From: Chitinophaga ginsengisoli
GTDB taxonomy: Bacteria; Bacteroidota; Bacteroidia; Chitinophagales; Chitinophagaceae
Assembly: GCF_003014595.1 (NCBI RefSeq)
Contig: NZ_PYGK01000001.1
Coordinates: 62,001 to 126,000, forward strand
Length of the DNA: 64,000 bases
Direction of reading: 5' to 3'
The position numbers were made by a program, and so were the translations under genes. Below are positions 51,088-63,000 of this stretch, piece after piece. How positions within the stretch are numbered: the stretch's first letter is position 1; the number at the start of each line of letters is the position of its first letter. Under the pieces are notes generated by a model that was not told the DNA's origin, did not search any database, and saw only the letters and a program-made list of their open reading frames with translations.

Positions 51088-54000
51088 TTAGCGGACGATA
51101 GTAACGGTTCCTTTCTTATTCACGATGGAACCATCCTGAAGCGTAGCGCGGAGTACGTAGATGTAGACACCCACAGGCTGCTGACGTCCACCCATGGTAC
51201 CATCCCATCCGATGCGCTGATCTTTGGTCTCAAATATCTGTTGACCAAACTGGTTGTAGTACCTCACTACTATGTTTGCGATAGTATTGCCGTATACATA
51301 ATGCACATCGTTCATTCCATCACCGTTTGGCGTGAACACGTTTGGTACAAAGATGTTGTTGCCCTGCGGGTTCTCTGTTGTACCTGTCACTGCATCGGAG
51401 AGTCCACTGGTTTCACAATCTGCATTACCCAATGCTCTTACACGGATACTCACTGACTGTGCAGGCGCTAAACCGGAGATAACATGTACAAGCCCTTCGG
51501 CTCCGGAACTTGGAACAACATAAGTCACTCCGTTATCCAGGGTTACCTGGTAGGCTGTTGCACCCGGCACTGCGGTCCACGCAAAGGTTACCTCAGTCGG
51601 TGTTGTCTCTGTTACCGTTACAACCGGCGGAGCGAGTGGTTCGAGGATATTCACCTGTACAGCTGTTCTGGAAGTACTGCTGCAACCACCTGTTGTCACT
51701 GCCTCTACATAGTAGGTTGTACCCTGGCTGAGGGCAGGTGTGGTGAATGAAGCGCCTGTTCCTACCGGTGCGCCGCCTGTAGCGGTAGTATACCAGCGGA
51801 ATGTGGCGTTTGCGGTGGTTGATGTAGCAGAAAGTGTTGCCATATTACCAGGACAGATGCCAGCTCCATTACCGGTTACTATTGGCGCATTAGCGGAAGC
51901 ACCTACTGTTATACTTACAGGTGTACGGGTAATGCTTGCACAACCGGAGGTATTCAGTGCCTCTATATAGTAAGTAGCATTTGCCGTGATTGCCGGTGTC
52001 ATGATAGAGCTGCCTGTTGCCACCGGCGTACCACCTGTCAGGCTGGTATACCAGTTGTAGGTCAGACTTGTATTTGGATTTTGTACGCTCAGTGTTACGA
52101 CTTCACCAGGGCATGCGGTTATTGCGGCATTGCTTACCGCAGGGGATGATGGTGTCGGATTGACTGTTACCTGTACAATAGTACGGCTCTGGCTTACGCA
52201 ACCACCTGTAGCTGCTTCTACATAGTATGTCGTATTCGCATCCAGTTGTGCTGTGGTAAAGGCTGCACCTGTGAAGACAGGAGTACCACCTGTGGCAGCT
52301 GTATACCATTTGTAACTGATGCCCGCCAGCGGATCTTTCACATTGAGTACGGCTGATTGGCCTGCACAGATCGTTGTACCATCCGCCAATGGCGCATCAA
52401 TGGTATTCACTACTGTTGCAGTTACTCCTTTTCTCGCCTGGCTGCTGCAACCGGAGCCATTCAATGCTTCAACATAGAAAGTGGTATTATTATTCAATGT
52501 CGCCGTTGTGTATTCTGGTCCCGAAGCCAAGAGGGTTCCATTGGCCGGTGCATCATACCAGCGATAGGTCAGTGCTGCGTCAGGGTTGAGCACATTGAAT
52601 GTTGCTGTACCACCTACGCAGGTGACTACATTCGCGGCAACAACATCCGGCGTTGGTGCTGCTGCATCTACCACTATACTTGCCGTTGCACGGCTGGCAC
52701 TTACACAGGTTGCACCTAATGTAGCCTGCACATAGTAGCTGACATCTGTGCTCACAGCTGTTACAGTGAAGGCATTCCCCGTGAATACCAACGTACCGCC
52801 TGTTGGTGCATCGAACCATTGGTAGGTGATTCCCGCCTGTGGGTTCTGTACTGACAAAGTCACATCCTGACCAGCACACACCCTTACATTGGCAGCCGTC
52901 AGTACCGGTACATTCGGAGACACACCCACTGTTACTGTAACTGCAACCCGCGCGCTGGTACCGATACACTGATTATTAGTAGTTGTTCCATCTACGTAGT
53001 AGGTAGTGGTGCTGGTAAGAGCAGGAGTCGTGAACTCAGGACCGTATTCTATCGGCGTACCACCAGTAGCCACAGTATACCAACTATACAGCATACCATT
53101 TGTACTGGAAGTTACGCGCAGCGTTGCGGTCTCTCCCGTACAGATACTTACATTGTTTGACTCAAGTACCGGCACAGGAGGCGCAGTAGATACAAAAATG
53201 GCCGCCTGAGCTCTTGCAGCGCTGGTACAATTGCCATTCACAGCCTCTACATAGTAGTTTACTGCTGCGTTGATAACCGGCGTAGTAAAGCTGCTGCCCG
53301 TAGCAATCGGAGTACCTCCTGTTGCCGTTGTGTACCAGCGATAAGTGTATGCCGGATTAGGATTCTTTACAAACAGAGTCACATCATCACCGGCACATAT
53401 TATTATTGGATTAGTGAAAGTCAGTACTGGTACATCCGGAGCTACCCCTACCGTTACGGTAGCTGACGCTCTGGCACTTGTACCGGTACACTGGTTATTA
53501 GTGCTTACTGCTTCTACATAGTAAGTAGTGGTATTGTTAAGAACAGGAGTCGTGAACTCCGGTCCACTGGCTACCGGTGTGCCGCCAGTAGCAACAGTAT
53601 ACCAGTTATAGGTCACACCGGTTGTGTCGGAAGTGACGCGAAGTGTTGCGGTACCTGTACAGGTGCTTACATTATTGGATTCAACTACAGGAACCGGAGG
53701 TGCTGTAGAAAGGCTTACAGTCACCCGCGCTCTTGCAGGACTGCTGCAGGTACCATTACCAGCTTCTACATAGTAGTTGGTAGCTGTATTAATAGCAGGT
53801 GTTGTAAAGCTGCTGCCTGAGTCCAGCGGTGTACCACCTGTTGCAGTGGTGTACCATTTATAGCTGAGTGCTGCATTCGGATTCTGTACGGCCAGGGTCA
53901 CCGTCGATCCCGGGCATACACTGACTGCTGGCGTTGTTACCACTGGTGTTGCCGGAGCCGGTAATACTTTGATCGCAACAGGTACACGGTCGCCCGCATT

Positions 54001-57000
54001 CACACAACCATTGTTGTTCACCGCCTGCACATAGAACGTTGCATCGCCGGTAAGGCCCGTCACGACAAATACCGGACCTGTGGATGCCAGTATACCACCT
54101 GTTGGTGCAGTATAGAACTGGTAGCTTATACTATTCTGTGGATTCTGTATAAACAGCAGGGCGTTCTGACCAGCGCATATTTCCACATTATCACTTACGA
54201 GTGTTGGAACTGCTGGCCTTGCGGCTACAGTAGCTGTAGCTGCCACCCTTGCACTGGACTGGCCACATGCTGAACCATTACTGCTGGCCTCTACATAGTA
54301 AACAGTAGTGGCTGAAAGTACAGGAGTCGTGTATGAATCACCTGTATTTACCAGTGTACCACCTGTCAATGCTGAATACCATCTGTAAGTAATACCTGCA
54401 GTTGCAGATGTTACCTTGAAGGTAGCCGTACCACCCGCACAAATGTCAACGTTCTGATCTTCCAGCACTGGCGCCGGTGCGCCACCACCTACTGTTACAG
54501 TTGCTTTCACCCTTGCCGTCAGAGTACAGGCCCCATTACCTGTCTCTACATAGAATGCAGTATCTGCATTCAGTGCATTGGTGACATAAGTAGTACCTGT
54601 GAACAACAGTGTACCACCTATAGGTGCGCTATACCAGCGGGTCTGGATATTCTGACCTGTAACATTTGCCGTCAGGGTAGCCTGCTGACCTACACAGATA
54701 GCAGCACTATTTACAGTCGGTGCCACCAGTCCTGGTACCACACTTACTGTTACAGATACCCTGTTTGAATTAGCGCAATCATTGCTGGTGCGCACACTCT
54801 GTACATAATATGTTTTCGTAGCTGTCAACGCTGGTGTGATGAAGGAGGCACCTTCAAACACTTTCTGTCCGCCGACAGGAGCATCATACCATTCCAGTTT
54901 GGCTACCGGGCTGGATGTTGCCGTCAGCGTAGCCGTATTGCCACTACAAATAGTCACATTGCGGGTAGCTACTACCGGGGCTGACACCTGCCTTGTTGCA
55001 TAATAGATATATGCTTTCACCAGTGCTGCTATCACACCTCCTCTCAGGCGTACCTGTACACGGTCGTAGGCCGCACCAGGTGCAAAGGCAACGGTGAATT
55101 TGCTACTGCCGTTCAGTATCCTGATGCTCACGTTATCATTATTCAACAAGAGGGCATCGTTATTTGGAGTCGCTCCGTTAAAGCTGGATATCTCCAGAGC
55201 GCTCAATAAACTTACATCTATTAGCTGTGCTGGCAGTTCCATCACAATACGCACGCTATCGCCTGCTGCTGCTACTGCCGGGAAGATGAGGCTTTGCTGC
55301 ACACTGCCACCACCCGCAGCCAGTGGTACTGAGAGTATTGAATAGTTATTGACATCAGCATCTGTCGTATTCTGTGCATCTACAACTGAGCATAGTGCAC
55401 AGACAGCTGTGGTGCTGTTTATTTGTGCATTTGCAAAATCACAGGCAGTATTCGGTACTACAGTTACTGTTAATGGAACCGCAGTGCGTTCACCTGGACA
55501 ACTACCCGCGCCTGCCACCGCTTCTACATAGTAGGTGATGCCACTGGTCAGAGCAGGAGTCGTAAACACTGCTCCGGTAAACACAGGGCTACCGCCGGTA
55601 GCAACTGTATACCAGTTATACACCACACCTGGCGTTGCGGAGCTTGCAGTCAAGGTTGCCGACTGGCCAGACACGACTTCTCCATCCACTGGTACCGTTG
55701 TTACAGTTGGTGCAGCAGGTACCGGATTGACGGTAACAACCGCTGCGGTCCTTGATGCACTGGCACAGGCGCCTGCAGCTGCTTCCACATAATAAGTGGT
55801 GGTTGCTGTCAGTACCGGTGTCTGGAAGGAAGCCCCTGTAAATACCGGCGTACCGCCTGTCGCTGTTGTATACCAGCGGAATGCGGCGCCCGTAGTAGCA
55901 GACGTAGCTGTCAGTTCTGCGCTGTTGTTTGCACAGATAGTCACATTACCGGTAGTTACTACCGGCGCATCTGGTCGGCCAACGACATTGGCGGTTACCA
56001 TCTTACGGGTGGTATTGGTACAACCCGTGGCATTGGAAGCTTCAATATAATAGGCTGTGGTAGCAGTCAGACCAGGTGTTGTGTAAGAAGTACCTGTGAA
56101 CAGTAATGTGCCGCCTGCCGGAGCAGTGTACCAGCGGTAGATCACACCAGGCACCGGTTTCACATTAAAGGTGGCAGTACTGCCGCTGCAGATAGCCAGC
56201 GCGGTTGTATCCAATACTGCTACACCTGGTACAGGATCTACAATTGCTGTTACCGCTACACGCTGCTGGTTAGGACAGTTCAGGCTTGTCTTAACAGCTT
56301 CTACATAGTAAGTGGTATTGGCTGTCAGTACAGGCGTCTGATAACTTGTACCGGTAGAAATAGCGGTACCACCTGTTGCTGTTGTATACCAGCGGAAGGA
56401 TACATTTGCCGGACCATTTGCTATCAGCGTTGCACGGTTACCCGTACACACTGTATCCCCTTTCACTTTCGGCAGCCCAACAACGCGGCTTGCGAAATGT
56501 ACGTTCACCGCACTCAATGCAGCAGCAGCACCGGATCTCAGACGTATCACAAGCCTGTCAAACAGCGCTTTCGGCTTAAAGCCTGCCAGCGCCTGTGTAT
56601 TACCTCCCAGTAAGGTCAGTTTTATCGCCGGGTTATTCAGGGCAATGAAGTCATTATTGGAAACAGCTCCATTGTACGATCCTATTTCAATGGCTGACAA
56701 CAGACCAACATCCGCCAATGTGTTATCGAAAGAGAATGATATTACAGTGCTATCACCTGGCTCGCTGATCTGCGGGAAGATCAGTGATTGCTGTACATAA
56801 CCGTTCAACAATCCAAGGACCACATGCAGTGTGGATTTAGACAGTGTACTGTTATCAACTGCCAGATTCGGGTTTTCAACATAACAACCCACACAAATAC
56901 CATTAGCAAGATTTTCCTGGCTGGTGGCGGCATCACAAGGGATGTCGTTACTACCTGGCACCACGGTAGCCGTTACGGATACTCTCGGACCATTTTTACA

Positions 57001-60000
57001 ACCGGCGGCATTTACTGCTTCTACGGAGTAGGTAGTAGTGGCCGACAAAGGACCAGTATTGAACACGGCTCCGGTGAAGATAGAGTCGCCTGCCATGCTG
57101 TACCATTTATAGATCACATTTGTACCTGTAGCATTTGCCGTAAAGATGGCGCCCTGGCCACGGATAATGGCCGTAGACGGCGGCGTTACGGTGAGATTGG
57201 TTGGAGCCGGACTCACTGTTACCGGCACTCTTGTTCTGGTTGTACTCTTACAACCATTATTATCTGCTTCCACATAGAAAGCAGTATCTGCAGTCAGGAC
57301 GTTTGTCGTATAGTTGGCTGTGGATGCCAGCAGTGTACCACCTGTAGCGGCGGAATACCAGCGGAACGTAGCTCCTGCCGGCGCAGTTGCCAGCAACGCA
57401 GCTGGATTACCCGTGCAGATACTTCTTCCGGCAGCGGTAGGCGCAGCGGGTGCTGTTCCTACATTCACCCTCACTGGTATCCTCACAGGATTAGCACAAC
57501 CAAAGCGGCTGGCTTCCACATAATAAGTAGCAGAAGCTGTGAGTGCCGGCGTGATATAAGTACCATTTCCGGACAGTTGCGTGCCACCAACAGCGGTGGC
57601 ATACCAGGCCAGATTTGCTCCATTAGAAGATGTTGCCGTTAGGGTAGCGGTACCGCCACTGCATATATCTATTGTTGGCGTAGCCACCTGTGGTCTTTTT
57701 GTCACGACAGCAGCAAAGTATACTTTGACGCGGGTGAGCGCGGCCACAACGCCGTTAATACTTACTAATACACCATTGAAGGCTTTATTAACCGGTAACG
57801 TTACCCGGAACTTATTACCAGTGTTCAACAGCATCACATGTACTGTTGAATTATTCAGGAATATAGCATCTCCATTAGCTGTATTTCCATTGTAGGACTC
57901 CAGTTTCACACCGCCCAACAATGCAACATCTGCTACCTGTCCCGGAATTTCCAGATCCAGCGTAATACTGTCTCCTGCAGGGTAAGTGTTGCCAAATTGT
58001 AACAACTGCCCCACATATCCTACTGCACTTAGGGTAGAAGTGATCGTAGATGCAGAATTTGCATTCTGGTCTACTGCCTGTGCCGGATCAGCAACAGAAC
58101 ATAACAGGCAGACACCAGCAATAACAGGACTTACCTGTTGTGTAGCATAACTACATGGCGTCGGTTCGTTCGGCACGTTGATCTCTGCCCGTACTACAGC
58201 ACGCGTTGGGCTGGTACAGCTATTTGCAGGGTCTTTTACTTCTACATAATAGACTGCATCAGCAGACAATGCAGGTGTTGTAAAGCTTGTGGCATTGCCC
58301 TTTAACAATGTACCACCCGAAGGTGCATTGTACCAATTATACTGATATGCCGGATTAGGATTATTAACAGTGAATGTAGCTGTCTGACCAGCATTGATTT
58401 TGCTTACTGCCGGTGTTACCAATGGTTGTGGCAAACCAACGATCACATATACTGCTTTCCTTACCGGATTCACACAACCAGATGAAGAAACCGATTCTAC
58501 ATAGTAGATAGCATTGGTCACATCACTTACCTGATAAGTGGCGCCTGTAGCCAGTACAGTACCTCCAACAGGCTGATTATACCAACGGAAAGAAGTGCCA
58601 GGTCCTGTAGCGCGGAGGATAGCTGTACTACCCTGGCATATGTAAACGGTATCTTTTTCTACTGTAGGGATGCCTCTATAAACCTGGGCGGAATAGATCT
58701 TCAGATCGGTGAGTGCCGTTACCTGACCCATTAGTTTAATATTCACCCTGTCAAAGGCGGCTCCAGGTGCAAAGGAGTAAACCAGTTCCCTGTTGCCATT
58801 CAACAACTGAAGATTCAACAGTCCCGGGCTCAGGGTAACCACATCATTATTGGCAGTGGTTTTATTGGATGAAGAGATCTGAATACCGGATAACAGGCCC
58901 AGGTCTGCTATACCGGTAACAAAGCCCAGTTTAATACGAATGCTGTCGGCAGATGTACCCGGAGTGGGGAAGATGAGTGATTGCTGTATGTTCCCGCCTA
59001 CTCCCAGCACGAGATGCATCAATGATGCTGTCTTCGTACTGTTATCAACCGCAGAATCCTGCTTTTCCACAAAACAACCTACACAAAGACCACTTGTAGT
59101 GACCAGCTGGCTGGTAGCACCACCACAGTCGATATCACCAGGATTTGTTGGTCCGCCGTCGCCATTCAGTATAACAGCTACAGGCGTACGCAAGCTTTTA
59201 CAGCTGGCATTGCCCTGCAATACCGCTTCTGCATAGTAGGTCGCATTCGCAGTTACCGGAGGTGTGGTAAACTGTGTACCAACAAATACGGGAGTACCGC
59301 CTGTTGGCACATTATACCAGTTATAAATGAAACCCGGATTAGGGGCAACGACGCTAAATGTAGGTGTAGTACCGTCCGCTACAGAAGTAGAAGAAGGCGT
59401 CACCACTACTCCTGGCAGGCCTGTTTTTACCTGCACAGGTGTACGTCTTTCACTGCCGCAACTGTCAGCGCCAACAGCTTGTACGAAATAGGTAGTGTCT
59501 TTTGTAATAGCCGGGGTAGTAAATGACGCGCCATAACCCACCGGAGCGCCACCAGTATATGAAGTGTACCAGCGTAAGGTATAACCGGCAGGCCCAATGG
59601 CACTCAGCACAGCGGGGCTTCCGCTACAGGTGAATATGTTCCCTGCAGCCACCTGTGCAACAGGTGTTACTACCTGCGCATAATATACGTTCAGTACAGT
59701 AATTGCGCCTACCAATGCATTCAGGCGAATCTCAACCCTATCAAAAGTTTTATTGGCGACGAAAGTGTAAGCATTTTGCTGCACACCGTTCAGCAAACGA
59801 ACTGCCAGCAGATCGCTCTGAAGACTTCCCATTTCAGCGTCCGTAGGTCTTGCCCCATTTCCAAGACCTACACCGATATTCGTAAGCAGGGCCAGATCAA
59901 GCAATCCTGTAGTAGTGCCAAGCCCCAGACGTATAGTGTCTCCAGCTTTACCCGCAATCGGGAATACCAGGTCCTGGTAAACATATCCTCCAACTCCTAC

Positions 60001-63000
60001 TCCGAGGCGCATGGCAGATGCGGTAGCGGGGTCTGTATCTACTGCCAACCCAGGATTATCAACGGTACATAGTAAACAGGCGATCCCTCCCGTACCAGAA
60101 CTCTGTGTCTGAGAACCACTACAGCTTAACTGTCCATTTCCACTGGTACTGTTCACATTCACGTCTACCGCTGTTCTCCTGATGCTGACCAGACCATCGC
60201 CAGGAGATATGGCTTCCACATAGTAAGTTTTATGCTGGAATAACGGAGGTGTTTTAAAACTGCTGCCGGTGTATATTGGCGACCCGCCTTCCGGCGTCTC
60301 ATACCAATTGAAGATAACACCGGGAATAGCAGGCAATGTAGCATTGAGCGTAGCTGTTTGTCCTGCAGTAATAATCGCAGGGCTCGGGGCAACCGTCACC
60401 GGCGTCATTGCTATAGCCTCATAGATATATAAAGAATTATTGGCGCCGAGGAGGCTGCCGAGATCTATTTGTGCGGCATCGAAGGTATGTGATACAGGTA
60501 TAGCTACCCGGAACCTTTTGATGCCATTTGCTCCCTGGAGCACATTATAACCCAGCAAGCCACTGGTCAATAGCTGCTTATCATTGTTGCTTACATTATT
60601 CAGGGAAGTTGTTACGCCGATACTTCCCAGCAATGATGCATCTGCCAGGATATCAGCTTCTGAACCCAGTATCAGAATAATACTGTCACCACTGTGGTAT
60701 GTACCCGGGAAAGTGATCTTCTGTCCCAACGTAGTGGCAATACCTAAAGGCAATGATAAATGGGAGGCGGTAGTAGAGTCTCCATCTGCTGCCAGCGCCG
60801 GATTCTGTGCATTACACAACGCACAGGCCACACCGGACATAATAGGGGCCTGCTGGCCGGTGCCATATGTCCATAGCGGACCAGTGCCGCCACCAATGGT
60901 CACAGGTACTGCCGTCCTTACCAGGCTTGTTGTACCGGCAGGATCTTCTGCGGCTACATAGTAGGTTGTATTACGGATAAGAGAAGGGGTCTTAAAAGCG
61001 CCGGAACCGGTGAAAACAGGCGTTCCTCCCTGCGGAGTAGTATACCAGTGGAACACCGGATTTGCAATACGGATGGAAGGGGTTAAAGTAATGGAAGTAT
61101 TATAGGCGGTTTTAGCCGGCTGCGGCAATACCGTTACAGGTATCATCGCTGCTACTTCATACAGTTTCAATGAGCCGGATACACCTACCAGCCCTCCGAA
61201 ATCAACCTGTACGCCATCGAAGGTTTTAGTAGCGGGAATGCTCGCACGGAACTTCCGGGCACTATTCAACCCTACTCCCAACAGTTGTAGTTTTACAACT
61301 GATGCATCGAGGTTTATGCCATCATTGTTGGATACTGCCGGACCTGCGATGCTGTTATTATAAGTCGTTACTCTCACCCTTGGCAGCACTAATCCTGCAA
61401 GGTCCTCTGTAGGAGATTCCAGGAATAATACGATGCTGTCCCCAGGCTGATATACGCCGGGTAGTTTTACCAATTGACCTACGGAACCAGATACGCCCAA
61501 TGGAACTGTCAGTATCGAAGAAGTAGTTGTATCTCCATCTACAGCCAGATCGGGAGTCGTTACTGAACATGCCGCACAGGCAATGCCGCTGGTAATAGGA
61601 CCTTGCTGTTCCTGCCCATAGCTCCAGATAGTGCCTGGACCACCAGCTACCCTTACCGTAACCGGCGTGCGTGCGTAACTGCTCAGGTTATCTGCCGGAC
61701 TATATGCTTCAGCATAATAAGTGGTAGTACGGCTCAGCAAAGGCGTAGGGAAGCTACCGCCGATAGCGACAGGCGTTCCACCTGTTGGTGTTGTATACCA
61801 TCTGTAAACAGGAGTCGCCACGCGTGCATCGGTGCTGGCAGTCAGCGTTACACTACTACCTGCTGTAATCAGTGGTGCAGCAGGAGTAACGGTAACAGGA
61901 ATAGTAGCTGCTGCTTCATATATATTGAGCGAACCGAAAGCAGCAAATGCAGAGGACAGACTTATCTGGGCTGCATCAAAGTCCTTGGTTACAGGAACTG
62001 TTACACGGAACTTATGCGTTCCGCCTGCACCCAGTCCCAACGCGTCCACACGAATACTGCCTGCTCCCAGGTTTGTAATATCATTATTGGCAATGTCATT
62101 ATTAAAGGTCTGTACCTGAATGGCAGCCAATGCAGCTGCAGAAACCAACTGACCGGGGATCTGCAGATCCAATACGATCTGATCTCCGGCTTTATAGTCG
62201 CCAGGAAACTTCAGTAACTGCCCTACAGCCGTCAGCGCGCCAACAGGTAGTGAGAGTGTTGAAGCAGTAGTAGTATCCCCGTCAACTGCCCTGGCAGGGT
62301 TATTCACAGCACATAATGCGCAGGCAATACCAGCTGTCACGGGGCTTTCTTCCTGATCCGCAAATGTCCATATGGGTCCAATGCCGCCACTGACTTTAAC
62401 AGTAACAGGTGTACGAACGGGACTTACAAGTCCGTCGGCCGGATTGGTGGCCGCTACATAATACGTAGTGGTACGTTTTAAAGCAGGTGTTGTAAAACCG
62501 CCGCTGTTGAATACAGGCGATCCTCCTTCAGGAGCGGCATACCAGTTGAAGGTAGCCCCCGGGATCCTGATGGAAGACGAGAAAGTAACAGTACCTCCGG
62601 AAGTGACAGTGGGAGCTGAGGGATTCACTGTTACAGGAATGAAAGCCGTTGCCTCATAAACACGTAAAGACCCAAACTCGGCGATCAAAGCCGAAAGGCT
62701 GATCTGCACCTCATCAAAATTATGTGTAATGGGAACGATAACCCGGAACTTTGGGGTGCTTCCCAAACCAACGCCCAATACGCTTATTCTGACTGTTGCG
62801 CTATCCAGTGAGATCTGGTCATTATTGGATACTCCTCCATTAAAAGTATTCACAGACAGCGCCGAAAGAAGCTGCTTTGAATAAATCTGATCGGGAATTT
62901 CAAGGTCGAGCGCCACCCGGTCTCCCGCCTGATAGCTACCTGAAAATTTAAGTTTAAGTCCGACACCGCCCACGGCGCCGACCGGCAGCACGAGAGTGGC

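Noticed and set aside
56788-57642. 284-codon plus-strand ORF, Cys/Ser-rich
   Set aside because: It is antisense to the Ig repeats of the giant gene; its repetitive look is inherited from them.
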